DNA from: QHWT01 sp963755695 | GTDB lineage: Bacteria > Acidobacteriota > Vicinamibacteria > Vicinamibacterales > 2-12-FULL-66-21 | DNA length: 64,000 nt | Reading direction: 5' to 3' | NCBI GenBank assembly: GCA_963755695.1 | Contig: CAVWLB010000010.1 | Coordinates: 1,984,001-2,048,000, forward strand | The notes under the pieces: generated by a model | The model's input: the letters and a program-made list of their open reading frames with translations, nothing else | What the model was told of the DNA's origin: nothing | The model's database searches: none | Program-made: the position numbers and the translations under genes | Part shown: positions 43,741 to 55,170 of the stretch, one piece after another | How the letters are laid out: each line of letters starts with the position of its first letter | How positions within the stretch are numbered: the stretch's first letter is position 1

Positions 43741-46189
43741 GTGACCTCCATCCTAAACGACCTCCGCTACGCCTTCCGGCTGATGCGCAAGGCTCCGGCG
43801 TTTACCCTCGTTGCCGTCGCGACGCTTGCGCTCGGCATCGGCGCGAACACCGCGATCTTCAGCGTCGTGAACGCGGCCCTGCTGAACCCACTGCCGTTCC
43901 CTGATCCGGACCGTCTGGTGGTGATTTCGGAAACGGTCAAGCGTGACACCGTTGAGCGCCGGCCGCTGTCGTATCCCGACTACCTGGACTACCGCGAGAG
44001 AACGTCGTCGTTTGACGACATGGCGGTCTGGTCCAGCGAGAAATTCACGCTCGCCTCTGACGATGCGCCCGCGCGACAACTGGAAGGTGAACTGGTCTCG
44101 GCGGCGTATTTCAGCCTGCTCGGCGCGACGCCGATCGCGGGCCGGACCTTCACCAAGGCGGAGGATGAGGCGCGCGACACCCACGCGCTCGCGGTGATTT
44201 CGTACGCGTTCTGGCAGCGGCAGTTCGGCGGCGATCCCGCCGCGGTCGGGCGTGCCATCCGTCTCAACGATCGCGCCTTCACGGTCATCGGCGTTCTGCC
44301 TCGAGGCTTCAAGGGACTCGACGACGATACGGAGGTGTGGATCCCGATGGGGATGCTGGCGACGTCGGAGTCCGCGCGGTTCTACGATCAGCGCGGGGCG
44401 CGCTGGCTGGATGCCATCGGCCGCAGGAAGAAGACGGTGTCGTTCGATCAGGCATCTGCCGACGCCGCCACGGCGGGTCGCCAGCTCGAACAGACTTACC
44501 CGGACACCAACACCAATTACGGCGGCGGCGATCTTCGATCTGAAGACTGAGACGGTGGGCCAACTGCAGCCCTTGCTCCTGACGCTCTTCGGCGCCGTGG
44601 GCTTCGTCCTGCTGATCGCGTGCGTGAACCTGGCTAACCTGCTGCTCGCTCGCGCGACAACCCGTCAACGCGAGACGGCCATCCGCGCCGCGCTCGGCGC
44701 CGACCGCAATCGTCTGGTCTGCCAGTTCATCGTGGAAGGACTGCTCCTCAGCGCGATCGGAGCGGCGGCCGGCCTCCTGCTCGCGATGTGGTCGATTGAC
44801 GCGATCGTCGCCCTCGCTCCCGCCGGGCTTCCCAGTTTCGTCAAACCGCACATGGATCTTCGCGTTCTCCTGTTCGTGCTCGCGGCCACGTCGGGCGCGG
44901 GGCTGCTGCTCGGCGTCCTGCCAGCCCTGCAGGGCTCGCGGGCAGATCTGAACGACGTCCTCAAGGAGGGTGCGCGCGGATCGTCGGGCGGCGCCGTTCG
45001 GGCGCGAGTCCGCTCGGCGCTGGTCATCGCCGAGGTCGCGCTATCGCTGCTTCTGCTCGTCGGTGCCGGACTCATGGTTCGTACGTTCGTCAACCTGCAG
45101 AAGATCGATGTCGGCTTCCGTCCCGAGCGGGCGTTGACACTGCGGCTGTCGCTGCCACAGAAGTACAAATCCGAAGATCTTCCGCAGGCAGCAAAGGACC
45201 TGATCGCGCGCGTGGCCTCGGTCGCCGGCGTGGAACGCCTTGCGATCGCGAGCGACGTGCCGTTCAACGGCGGGTCGAGCGCCATCATCGTGTCTCCCGA
45301 AGGACTGGAGCCGGGTGAAACGGAGCGCGGCATTCGCGTCTACCGGCACAGCGTGAGTCCGGGATTCTTCGACGCCCTCGGCACGTCGATCGGGAAGGGT
45401 CGCGATTTCGACGATCACGACACCGCCGGCTCCCGGCCGGTCGTCATCGTCAGCCGGCGCTTCGCGGCAAAAGCCTGGCGCGGCGGAGATCCGATTGGAC
45501 GGCGGCTGATCATCGGCCGGGGCACCGGCCGCGATTGGATGACCGTCGTGGGCGTGGTCGGCGATCTGCGATATCGATCGTTGACCGTTGATGTCGCGCG
45601 CGAGCCGGAAGATCCCGACATTTACTTCCCCTTCGCACAGCGGCCCGATCGCGGGGCATCGCTGGTGGTGAGCGGCGGCGGGAACCCTGCGGCGCTCATT
45701 CCATCGGTGCGCGACGTGATTCAGCGATTTGATCGCGACCTCCCCACCTTTTCCGAACGCCCGATGGCAGACCTGATTGCCGATCGGATGTCCGCGTTCC
45801 GGCTCAGCGCCGGCGTGATGTCGTTTTTTGGCGTCGTCGCGCTGCTGCTTGCCGGCATTGGCGTCTATGGTTTGATCAACTATTCCGTGACTCAGCGCCA
45901 GCAGGAGATCGGCGTCCGGGTGGCGCTCGGCGCAGGTCGCGGCGAGATCTACCGCCTGGTGATGACCGACGCAATGAAGCTGACGCTGGCGGGCCTTGCG
46001 ATTGGCGTGGTCGGCGCCGTGCCATGCGCGAAGTTGATCAGAACCCAACTCTACGGCGTCACCACCAGCGATCCGATGACCTATGCGGTGATTGTGATGC
46101 TGCTGCTGGCAGTCGGCGTGGGGGCAACGCTCCTGCCGGCGCGACGCGCGGCCCGAGTCGATCCGATCGTCGCGCTGCGAGCTGAGTAG
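43741..46189 (+). CDS. ADOP-family ABC permease 5 (one frame break)
   Basis: About 815 residues: MTSILNDLRYAFRLMRKAPAFTLV, helix 1 LALGIGANTAIFSVVNAALLNPLP, central block near residue 277 (FGAVGFVLLIACVNLANLLLARATTRQRETAIRAALGAD) and C-terminal block LLLAGIGVYGLINYSVTQRQQEIGVRVALGAG, ending ARVDPIVALRAE. A single extra g at 44527 (after ggc) breaks the frame; downstream the protein is intact. GTG at 43741 gives the family N-terminus; no ATG is available nearby in frame. Part of a two-permease plus ATPase group with the next two genes. Confidence 0.9.
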
Positions 46190-46232
46190 ACCAGTTGCCA
46201 GTTTCGGCCAGCCATTCGCACGGAGAACGACG

Positions 46233-48653
46233 ATGATTCGTGGACTGCTCCAGGACATGCGCTATGCGGCTCGCGTGATGCTGAAGGCGCGCGGCTTGAC
46301 GGTGATTGCCATCGTGACGCTCGCGCTGGGCATCGGCGCCAACACCGCGATTTTCAGCGTGATCAATGCGCTGCTGTTGCGGCCACTCCCTTATGCCCAG
46401 CCGGATCGGCTCGCGATGCTGTGGGTCGACATGCGCGCACAAGGAGGCCCGGCAACCGAATGGACCGGCCCCTCTCAGCACTTCGACTGGAAGGCGCAGC
46501 ATGATGTCTTCGACGGGGTCACGTCGTTTCGGGGGTGGAATGGAAGCATCGGTGGCGGCTCGCTGCCGGAGGCAGTAGTCGGAGAGCAGACCACATTCGA
46601 GTACTTCGATGTGCTCGGCGTCGGCCCAGAGATCGGCCGCGTGTTCCGCCAGTCGGACGACATTCCCAATGCGCCGCGGGTCGTGGTGCTGAGCCATTCG
46701 CTGTGGATACAGCGCTTCGGAGGGGATCGGTCGGTCGTCGGCCGCATCATCCCGATCAACGGCGAGAACCACGAGATCATCGGCGTCATGCCGGCGTCGT
46801 TTCACGCTGCGCTGGTGACCAATGCAAGCCTGTGGCGTCCGATGCGGCTGAATCCGGCGAATCCTCAACGGAGCCTGGCCGTCTTCCATACGATTCGGCC
46901 GCTTGAGGACCGGCGTCTCGCTCGCGCAGGCGAAGGCGGCGCTGACGACGCTCGCGAAGCAACTCGAACAGGCGTACCCGAAGACGGACGTCGGTAAGGG
47001 CATCAACCCGGTTCCGCTCCAGGAACAGCAGGTCGGCAGCATGCAGCCTCGCCCTGTTCGTGCTGCTCGGCGCAGTAGGATTCGTGCTGCTCATCGCCTG
47101 CGTGAACATCGCGAATCTGCTGCTCGCCCGCGCGTCTGGACGGTTGCGCGAGATCGCTGTACGCCGCGCGCTTGGCGCCGATCGGCTGCGCATCGTGCGG
47201 CAATTGCTGACGGAAAGCGTACTGCTCGCACTCGCCGGCGGTGCGCTCGGGGTGCTCGGCGGGCGTCTGGGGCGTGTCGGCACTGAAGGCCATCGCTCCC
47301 GACGGCACGCCGCGAATCGACGAAATCAGCATCGATCGCGTGGTGCTCGCGTTTGCAATCGTGCTCTCGCTCGGCACCGGGCTGCTCTTCGGTCTCGTCC
47401 CCGCCTGGCACGCCTCACGCGATCGGTTCACCTCCGCACTCAAGCAAGGCGGACGCGGCCAGACGGGCGACGGCGGTGGCCGGGCTCGCCGCGCTGCTGA
47501 TCGTCGCCGAGATCGCGCTGGCGCTGATGCTGCTCGTCGGCGGCGGTCTGCTGATCCGGACGTTCCTCGCTCTGCAGAACGCGAACCTCGGGTTCAATCC
47601 GGATCGCGTGCTCGCCGGATTCGTGCTGCCGCCACCGGTCACTTACAAGTCCGACGAACAGCGGCTGGCGTTCTACGACGCCATCCTCGAGCGGGCTGCG
47701 GCTCTTCCCGGGGTCACGCAGGCGGCGTTGTCGTCCGTCGTGCCGCCTCGGCGGCGACAGCGACACGGATTTCCTGATCGAAGGACGGCCTGCGCCGCAC
47801 GACGCAGTGCCGACGCGCTCACCGTCTGGTACCGCATCGTCAGCGCGAACTACTTCGACGCGATGGAGATCCCGCTCCGGCGCGGGCGGGTGTTCGGCGC
47901 GATCGCGAGATCGACGCCGCTCGTCGTCATCAACGAGACGATGGCGAAGACGCATCTGGCCCAACGAGGATCCGATCGGACGCCGGATCAGGTTCGGCGA
48001 CGAGCGCCCTGGTTCACCATCGTCGGCATCGTCGCCGACGTGCACGTGCGCGGCGCGCGAGGCACCGACGAGGTCGAGACCTACATTCCGTACTGGCACG
48101 GGCCCGGAGCCGGGCATCAACATCGTGCTGAAGACCGCGGGCGACCCGGCGCGCGCTGGCCGAACCGTTGCGGCGCGCCGTCAAGGACGTCGATCCGGCG
48201 ATCGCGGTCTCCGGCGATCGCGACGCATGGACAGCATCGATTGCCGACGTCAATCGGCGCTCGCGCTTCTACGCGACGCTGGTGGCGATCTTCGCGGCGC
48301 TGGCCCTGCTCCTGGCGGCGGTCGGGATCTACGGCGTGATGTCGTACGCGGTCGCGCAGCGGACTCAGGAAATCGGCGTCCGCCTGGCGCTCGGCGCCGC
48401 CGAGCGGCAGATCTTCGCGCTGGTGGTCGGGGACAGCCTGAGGCTCGCAGCCGTGGGCCTGGCGATCGGTGCCGCCGGGGGCGTCATGGTCGGGCGCGCG
48501 CTGCAGAAGCTGCTGTTCGGAGTCCGCGGCGCCGACCCGCTCACGTTCAGCCGCCACGGCCGTGCTCCTGTTGATGGTGGCGTTCCGGCGAGCTACCTTC
48601 CGGCGCGCCGGGCCATGCGGATCGACCCGATGGAGGCGCTACGGGCGGAATGA
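46233..48653 (+). CDS. ADOP-family ABC permease 6 (several frame breaks)
   Basis: About 800 residues: MIRGLLQDMRYAARVMLKARGLTVI, helix 1 LALGIGANTAIFSVINALLL, central block LGAVGFVLLIACVNIANLLLARASGRLREIAVRRALGAD, C-terminal block LLLAAVGIYGVMSYAVAQRTQEIGVRLALGAA, ending AMRIDPMEALRAE. Frame breaks are at 46896 (extra c after att), 47050 (extra c after cct), 47264 (extra c after ggg) and several more between 47480 and 48560. Each sits after a third codon base. Preceded by the ADOP 5 stop with a 43-bp gap and followed, after a repeat tract, by an ABC ATPase gene. Confidence 0.89.
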
Positions 48654-48658
48654 GAATC

Positions 48659-48776
48659 GGGGCAATTGGTGATTTGGTGATTTGGTAATTGGTGATTTGG
48701 TGATTTATTTGGGATTTGGTGACTTTGGCGGGTCCAGGGCATCACCAAATCACTGAATCACCAGATCCCCGAATGA
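48659..48776. repeat. GGTGATTT tandem repeats with inverted half
   Basis: About seven GGTGATTT/TTTGGTGA units (48660-48721) followed by CATCACCAAATCACTGAATC-type sequence at 48741-48764, which pairs with the first half (14 of 16 positions in the best register). Lies between ADOP 6 and the ATPase gene, so it could act as a terminator-like hairpin or a repeat-mediated recombination site. Confidence 0.7.
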
Positions 48777-48781
48777 CAAGT

Positions 48782-48787
48782 TACAAT
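48782..48787 (+). promoter_or_regulatory. Candidate -10 box TACAAT upstream of the ATPase
   Basis: TACAAT at 48782-48787, 41 bases before the ATG at 48829. No clear -35. Only a suggestion that the ATPase gene has its own promoter after the repeat hairpin. Confidence 0.25.
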
Positions 48788-48871
48788 AAGAACCGTCACC
48801 AGGTAGTCCCCGTCTAACGAGTAACTATATGGCCTTTTTCAGCCGAAGCACGCAGCCTGCGGCCGCCGTCA

Positions 48872-49573
<702 letters not shown>

Positions 49574-49644
49574 GCGTCGTCTGTCCGCAGCCGCCGCCCG
49601 GCGGACGAATGCGGATCAATCTTCCTTCAATGATCAACGCTTCA

Positions 49645-49672
49645 GGGCCGGCTCACGCCGGCCCGTTCTTTT
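49645..49672 (+). terminator. Intrinsic terminator after the ABC ATPase
   Basis: GGGCCGGC (49645-49652) and GCCGGCCC (49657-49664) form an eight-bp GC stem with a four-nt loop, followed by GTTCTTTT. A classical Rho-independent terminator for the plus-strand gene; it also precedes the 3' end of the convergent RRM gene. Confidence 0.8.
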
Positions 49673-49735
49673 CCTGTTGTCTCTGGACGATCGGGTTGTC
49701 GTTGACTCCCACCCACGACAGGTCGCGGGCGCCGT

Positions 49736-50098
49736 TCACCAGCGCGGTTCTTTGCGTCTGCCGCCGCTGAAGTCCTTGTCTTCGAACCTCCCGCCGCCGC
49801 CACTACGCCCGCCGCGGCCGGCACCCCCGCCGCCAGCGAACCCTCCTTCGGGCTTGGGTCTCGCCTCGTTCACCACGAGCGCCCGGCCCTCCATTTGATG
49901 CTCGTGAAACTCGGTGATCGCGCGCTGCGCCTCCTCGTCAGTCGACATCTCGACGAACGCGAACCCGCGCGCCCGTCCAGTGGCCATGTCGCGCATGACG
50001 CGGACGTTGTCCACCTTGCCGGCTCGGCCGAAAAGCTCGGTGAGCTGTTCCTCGGTCGCCGAATACGGAAGGTTCCCTACGTAGAGTCTCCTGCCCAT
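49736..50098 (-). CDS. RRM-type glycine-rich RNA-binding protein
   Basis: 120 residues: an RNA recognition motif with RNP2 LYVGNLPYSA (residues 5-14) and RNP1 RARGFAFVEM (about 42-51), followed by a Gly/Arg-rich tail (GGFAGGGGAGRGGRSGGGGRFED). This is the cold-shock-type Rbp architecture also found in cyanobacteria, which binds RNA in the cytoplasm. ATG at 50098 with a short AGAGAG purine tract. It is encoded alone; the closest gene upstream is the divergent CusF-SCO fusion. Confidence 0.93.
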   Translation of the reverse strand: MGRRLYVGNLPYSATEEQLTELFGRAGKVDNVRVMRDMATGRARGFAFVEMSTDEEAQRAITEFHEHQMEGRALVVNEARPKPEGGFAGGGGAGRGGRSGGGGRFEDKDFSGGRRKEPRW

Positions 50099-50243
50099 CT
50101 CTCTAGTTCTCCTGCTGTTCTCGCGGCTGTCCGCGCCTTCTCGGTCGTGGCCTGCAATCGACACGCCGGGGCCTGCCGCGACCTCTACGGCGTTTGTAGG
50201 ACACGGAAATGGGGTCAGGGTATCCGGCTGATGGTAAAAATGT

Positions 50244-50255
50244 AAGAGGAGTACA
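50244..50255 (+). promoter_or_regulatory. Shine-Dalgarno AGAGGAG deciding a TTG start
   Basis: AAGAGGAG lies six bases before the TTG at 50256 and is the strongest ribosome-binding site in this part of the window. It fixes the TTG as the start and contrasts with the SD-less starts seen after close -10 boxes. Confidence 0.6.
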
Positions 50256-51125
50256 TTGCGATCGTTCAGGGAACTTGTTGCCGTACTGATTTTGGCGCTG
50301 GCGACCGCGGCCTGCTCTGCCGGCCCCCCGTCGCGAGCCCGGCAGTACCAGCTTCGTGGCCAGGTGCTCGCCCTCGTGCCGGACAGACACGAAGTCACGG
50401 TCAAACACGAGGACATCGCGGGCTTCATGCCGGCGATGACCATGGCGTACAAGGTGAGGGACGCCAAACTGCTCGACGGACTCTCGAAGGGCGATCTGAT
50501 CACGGCCACCCTGAACGTCCGAGAAGCCGAGGCGTGGCTGTCCAACATTCAGCGCAACGGACACGCCGATGTCGCGGAGACGGGACGGTTGCCGCGCGTA
50601 ATGGACGTGCTCGAACCCGGTGACGCAGTGCCTGGTACCCTGCTTCAGGATCAGAATGGACAGCCCCGCCGCCTCACCGAATGGCGTGGACGCGCTGTCG
50701 CCGTCACGTTCGTGTACAGCCGCTGTCCAATGCCCGACTTCTGTCCTCTGGTGGAACGACAGTTCGCCGAGGTGCAGCGACGCGTTCGGTCGGACACGGG
50801 GCTCGCGGAATCGGTACGTCTCATCGCCATCAGTTTCGATCCCGAGCACGATACGCCGGAAGTGCTCGAGGCGCATGCGCGGCTGCGAGGAGCGGACCCG
50901 CACATCTGGACGTATCTCACGGGCACACCCCGGTCGATCGAAGACGTCGCGTCGCGATTCGGGGTGTCCGTGATGCGTGAAGACGGTGATGCCGCCACAC
51001 TCACCCACAACTTGCGGACCGCGGTGATCGATGCCCAGGGCCGCGTGGTAAAGATTTACAACGGCAACGAGTGGACGGCGTCAAAGCTGGTCGAGGATTT
51101 GCGCGAGGCCCGTGGGCGCCGCTGA
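50256..51125 (+). CDS. CusF-like domain fused to SCO1/SenC copper protein
   Basis: 289 residues. A lipobox TAAC (Cys20) follows a signal helix, so it is probably a lipoprotein. Residues 32-98 are a CusF-like copper-binding domain (VTVKHEDIAGFMPAMTMAYKVRD with Met-rich PAMTM). Residues 120-289 are an SCO1/SenC thioredoxin-like domain with TFVYSRCPMPDFCPLVERQF; Cys157 and Cys163 are spaced CX5C in place of the usual CX3C, and His251 (TLTHNLRT) completes the copper site. Such proteins help copper assembly on cytochrome oxidase. No oxidase gene is nearby. TTG start with a strong Shine-Dalgarno. The 3' end overlaps the next gene by 14 bases. Confidence 0.9.
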   Translation: MRSFRELVAVLILALATAACSAGPPSRARQYQLRGQVLALVPDRHEVTVKHEDIAGFMPAMTMAYKVRDAKLLDGLSKGDLITATLNVREAEAWLSNIQRNGHADVAETGRLPRVMDVLEPGDAVPGTLLQDQNGQPRRLTEWRGRAVAVTFVYSRCPMPDFCPLVERQFAEVQRRVRSDTGLAESVRLIAISFDPEHDTPEVLEAHARLRGADPHIWTYLTGTPRSIEDVASRFGVSVMREDGDAATLTHNLRTAVIDAQGRVVKIYNGNEWTASKLVEDLREARGRR

Positions 51126-51780
51126 TCGGTTCGCGTTCACTGCTCGGGAGCGGCGCATCATCCGGCGCCTGCACACACCGTCGCTGGTGCAGCGGTATTT
51201 GAACCGCCTGCCCTACAACACCGAGCCTCCGCCGGGTCGTGCCACGCTCCGCAGCTTCCGGGGCGTCGTTCGCCACCACACAGCGCACTGTCTCGAAGCG
51301 GCGCTTGCCGCGGCGGTCATCCTCGAGCAACACGACTATGCCCCGCTCGTCCTCAGCTTCGAGTCGATCGACGAACTCGATCACGTGCTCTTCGTCTACC
51401 AGCAACGCGGTCGCTGGGGGTCGATCGGACGGTCGCGCGATCCCGGGCTGCACGGGCGCAAGCCGGTGTTCTCCACCACACGCGCGTTGGCATTGAGCTA
51501 CGTCGACCCCTATATCGATTTCACCGGGCGGATCACCGGCTACACCGTGGTTGATTTGCGCGTCATGGGGGACTACGACTGGCGGCTGTCGGAGCGCAAT
51601 GTATGGAAGGTCGAGCGCATGCTGCTCGAAACGACACATCGCGCGATTCGATCGTCAGACGCGCGCATCGATCGACTGCGCCGTCGATATCGCGCGTTCA
51701 GGGCGCAACACGGCGATCGCAAGCCGCTCTTCTACGAGCGACGGGATCGCTGGACGCCTTTACCTAAGGGTCCGTGGTGA
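51112..51780 (+). CDS. Transglutaminase-like protein, unknown function
   Basis: 222 residues; the order of Cys in HHTAHCLEAALAAAVILE and His in SIDELDHVLFVYQQRGRWGSIGRSRDPGLHGRKP follows the Cys-His pattern of transglutaminase-like (papain-fold) families. C-terminal half has WKVERMLLETTHRAIRSSDARIDRLRRRY. No signal peptide. Start ATG at 51112 overlaps the CusF-SCO gene, so translation is probably coupled. Substrate unknown. Confidence 0.65.
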   Translation: MGAADRFAFTARERRIIRRLHTPSLVQRYLNRLPYNTEPPPGRATLRSFRGVVRHHTAHCLEAALAAAVILEQHDYAPLVLSFESIDELDHVLFVYQQRGRWGSIGRSRDPGLHGRKPVFSTTRALALSYVDPYIDFTGRITGYTVVDLRVMGDYDWRLSERNVWKVERMLLETTHRAIRSSDARIDRLRRRYRAFRAQHGDRKPLFYERRDRWTPLPKGPW

Positions 51781-51783
51781 GCG

Positions 51784-51862
51784 GCTCGGCTCATGACTCA
51801 TGCTGGCGTAGGCATGAGCCGCCATGAGTCTTGAGCCTTGAGCCTTGGAGTCCTGAGCCGAC
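51784..51862. repeat. TTGAGCC/ATGAGTC 7-8 bp direct repeats
   Basis: Degenerate units ATGAGCC, TTGAGCC, CTTGAGC, CTGAGCC between convergent genes, akin to the GAGCCCT units at 9151-9224. The first part (GGCTCATGACTCATG) is the inverse of the later CATGAGTC. Confidence 0.65.
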
Positions 51863-51865
51863 GTC

Positions 51866-53797
51866 CTACACGACGGGGGCCAGGTCGCGGCGGCCAATCG
51901 TCGGCCGGCGCGCTGGCACCGTCGCGCACCACTTCGCCAGCATCCACACCGACCAGAGCACCTGCCCGTGATCGCCGCGACGCTGGCGATGTTCCTTGAA
52001 GAGCCGTCGCACGTAGGTGGTGTCGACGAGATCCCGAATTGGCGCACCACTCGACAACACCTCGTCTCGGAAGCGGCTGGCGCACGGACCCGCCAGCCAC
52101 TCCGACATCGGCGCCGAAAAGCCGTGCTTGGGCAGCGCCGCAATCTGCGGCGGCAACCGCTTGCGCGCCAGCTGCCGGAGCAGATACTTCGAACGCAGCC
52201 GCGGCATCTTCTTCTCAACAGGGATCCTGAAGGCAAGCTCGATGACCCGCCGGTCGAGCAGAGGTGCCCGCACCTCGACGCTGTGCTGCATCGTCATGCG
52301 GTCCACTTTTACGAGCACGTCGTTGGCCAGATAGATCTGCACGTCCGCATACTGCGCGCGCTGCACCGGGTTGGTGGAGGGACAACGGCGGTACGGTTCG
52401 GTGACCATGTCGTAGACCGAGCTGTCGGAGACATCTCCCGACGGCGAGAGTCCCAGAACTCGCCGCGCCACGTCGGGCTTCACCACGCAGAGATCCGCAA
52501 AATATGCGCTCGCCGGATCGCGGCCGATGTTCTCGAGCAGCGTGCCCCATCTGAGCGCACGCGGCAGATGCCGCGAACGCGGCCACGCGCGCCCGAGCCA
52601 GCCCGCGGCGGACTGTCCCGCGGCGCCCGGAAGCAATGTCCGAGCGAACGATTCGACGGCATGCGGTGCGTATCGCCCGGAGTAGCCGCCGAACGCTTCG
52701 TCGCCGCCGTCGCCGCTCAGCACCACCGTCACGTGACGGCGAGCCATGCTCGCGACGTGGAAGGTCGGAACCGCAGAAGCGTCCGCAAATGGTTCGTCGA
52801 AGGCGCCGACGATGCGATCGATGACCTGATCGACGGCAGGCTCGACGATCTCTACGTGGTGCTGCGTGTGGAACTTCGCAGCCGTGAGCGCGGCCGCCTC
52901 CAGCTCGTTGTGCGCGGCTTCGTTGAAGCCGACCGAGGTGGTCGTGACGCCGGGGCCGATTGCGTCCGCCATGAACGAGACGACCAGTCCGGAGTCGATG
53001 CCGCCGGAAAGGAACGCCCCGAGAGGCACTTCGCTTTCGAGCCGTTCGCGGACCGCCGCCCCAATCGTCGCATCAATCTCCTCCTCGAGCACTTCACCGC
53101 CGGCCGGGTGATCGTCGAACCGCTCGACGTCCCAGTACCGGCGCACTTCGATTCCTGACGCGGTCGCGCGCAGCCAGTGCCCCGCCGAGAGCTTGTGCAC
53201 GTGCCGATACGGGGTCGACGGCGCCACGAAGTAGCCAAGCGACAGATAGCCTTCGACCTGTGAAAGATCGAGGGCGGGATCCCAGGCCGGGCTCGCGGCG
53301 AGGGCCTTGATTTCGCTGGCGAAGTGCAGCGCCCGGCCGAACGTCGCGTAGTAGATCGGCTTCTTCCCGAGACGATCGCGCGCGAGCAGAAGCACCCGGC
53401 GGCGCGCGTCGTAGATCGCAAAGGCAAACATGCCTTCGAGCATCGGCACGCACGCGGCACCGTACTCCTCGTAGGCATGGAGAATCGCCTCGGTATCGGA
53501 GTGCGTTCGGAACAGGTGGCCGCGCTTGATCAACTGACGGCGCAAGGCATGGTGGTTGTAGACCTCGCCGTTAAAGACGATCCAGCAGGAACCGTCTTCG
53601 TTGGACATCGGCTGCGCGCCCCCCTCGCGATCGATGATCGCGAGGCGCCGGTGGCCGAGGGCGGCGACGTTGTCGATGAAGACGCCCTGACCGTCGGGGC
53701 CGCGGTGCGCGAGCGTCGACGCCATGTCGCCAATCGCCGACTGCAGGCGCGGTTCGAGGGCGCGATCGAGGGCAAAGACTCCGCAAATCCCGCACAT
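51866..53797 (-). CDS. asnB: Asparagine synthase-type glutamine amidotransferase
   Basis: 643 residues, intact. MCGICGVFA with Cys2 as glutaminase nucleophile, GATase domain with AHRGPDGQGV, LGHRRLAIID, NGEVYNHHALR and YGAACVPMLEGMFAFAIYD, then the synthetase domain with PP-loop LSGGIDSGLVVSF (about 263) and the SGDGGDEAFGGY motif. The length and the neighbouring O-ligase match the amidotransferases of exosortase/EPS loci as well as ordinary AsnB. It lies immediately downstream of the O-ligase gene on the same strand, which argues for a role in glycan or exopolysaccharide modification. Confidence 0.93.
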   Translation of the reverse strand: MCGICGVFALDRALEPRLQSAIGDMASTLAHRGPDGQGVFIDNVAALGHRRLAIIDREGGAQPMSNEDGSCWIVFNGEVYNHHALRRQLIKRGHLFRTHSDTEAILHAYEEYGAACVPMLEGMFAFAIYDARRRVLLLARDRLGKKPIYYATFGRALHFASEIKALAASPAWDPALDLSQVEGYLSLGYFVAPSTPYRHVHKLSAGHWLRATASGIEVRRYWDVERFDDHPAGGEVLEEEIDATIGAAVRERLESEVPLGAFLSGGIDSGLVVSFMADAIGPGVTTTSVGFNEAAHNELEAAALTAAKFHTQHHVEIVEPAVDQVIDRIVGAFDEPFADASAVPTFHVASMARRHVTVVLSGDGGDEAFGGYSGRYAPHAVESFARTLLPGAAGQSAAGWLGRAWPRSRHLPRALRWGTLLENIGRDPASAYFADLCVVKPDVARRVLGLSPSGDVSDSSVYDMVTEPYRRCPSTNPVQRAQYADVQIYLANDVLVKVDRMTMQHSVEVRAPLLDRRVIELAFRIPVEKKMPRLRSKYLLRQLARKRLPPQIAALPKHGFSAPMSEWLAGPCASRFRDEVLSSGAPIRDLVDTTYVRRLFKEHRQRRGDHGQVLWSVWMLAKWCATVPARRPTIGRRDLAPVV

Positions 53798-53800
53798 GGC

Positions 53801-55170
53801 TCAGCGTCCTCTCGAGAGCGTCGGTGCGCCCATCCAGGGCGAGATCACTGGCACCGTCGCCGGTTTCACGGGGCTCGGCACGGGAGCCTCGACGGCGCGT
53901 TTCGCGAAGCGATCGAGCGCGGCGACCAGCCCGAAGGTGAGCCACGTGAGATCGTTCACGGCAAAACTTATGAAGGTACCGCCGACTACGAAACCAGCCA
54001 TCGAAATGATCAACGCATTGGCAGTGGTTTTCAGGAAGGCGCCGGTGCGCGGGTCCAGAGTCGGCCTGGACGCCATCCGCCTGACCCGAAAGCACGCAAA
54101 GAACGCAAACAGGAACAGGCCACTCCAGATCGCGATGCCGGGATAGCCAAGTTCGGCGAGTACCCTGCACGTGGCTGTTGTGAACCGCCCGAGCCTGACC
54201 GAAGCGGCCGTACGAGAAATCGTATTTGTCGTATGCCTCCTCGGTACTGTTTCAGGCCGACGCCAAGCGGGTTAGCCGACACCATGTCCAGTCCAACCCG
54301 CCAGAAGTGCGGGCGACTCATGGCGGATTCCTCGCCAATCTCGTTGTAGGTCTGGATCGTCTGCAGGCGGTCGATGTAGCTCTGAGGAATCGGCACGACG
54401 AGGAGCGCGATTGTCATGACCAGGGCGAGCCCGCCGATTGCCGAAATACGACGATCCTGCAGCGCGGCAAAGACCAGGGTGCTCGCACCCAGCGCGAGAA
54501 AGCCACCTCGTGAATACGTTCCGATCACGGCAAACACACAGAGCGGAACCGACAGGTAGAAGCCGAGGCGGATCCATCTCAGAAACCGGCCGGAGTAGAC
54601 CAGATCGACGTTCTGCGCCGTGGCGAGCAGCAGCGGCATGATCATGACCGTCGCCAGCGCGTAGCCGTTGTTGTCGACAAACGCACCGGCGAAGCCGTCC
54701 GCGAATCGGACGCCGCCGCCCAGCACGAACGCGACACCGGCCTTGGCGGCGTGGAACCCCAGCGAACCTCCGATGACCGCAATCACGCCCCCCACCTGGC
54801 GCATTTCTTCCGCACAGGTGACGATCATCATCGACGCCAGAAAGAGCCGGACGAGGAAGTCGATCCACACCCATCCAACATCCGGACGCACGGCAACCAT
54901 CTGCGTCATGGACGCGGAACCGAGGAACAGAATCATGCCGATGGTGAGCGGATGCGTCATGTTCGGAAATCGCCCCGACAGCACCGCGGGCACGACCAGC
55001 AGCAGGCCAAGAATCAGCGAGAGGCGGAGCGACGTCACGTCGATCCACATCCAGTCCTGCGGCCGGAACATCGCGAACCAGAGGTACATCAGCAGCGCGA
55101 CGTAGCGGCTGCGCAGGCTCAGGACAACGCCGGGCACCAGGATCGCAAACACCAGCAGGGTGCGAAGCAT
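53801..55170 (-). CDS. O-antigen-ligase-type membrane protein, exosortase-associated (two breaks)
   Basis: About 450 residues when joined. N-terminus LRTLLVFAILVPGVVLSLRSRYVALLMYLWFAMFRPQDWMWI fits the putative O-glycosylation ligase of exosortase systems (DUF5935 plus Wzy_C); about ten helices follow, with VDNNGYALATVMIMPLLLA and FAVIGTYSRGGFLALGAS as ligase-type motifs and MSRPHFWRVGLDMVSANPLGVGLKQY before the large loop. The frame breaks near 54245 and 54165: the segment EAYDKYDFSYGRFGQARAVHNSHVQ and the last part starting LAELGYPGIAIWSGLFLFAFF are in other frames. Here the extra bases extend a run (tac then c, cag then g) and so differ from the wobble-type breaks elsewhere. Confidence 0.82.
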
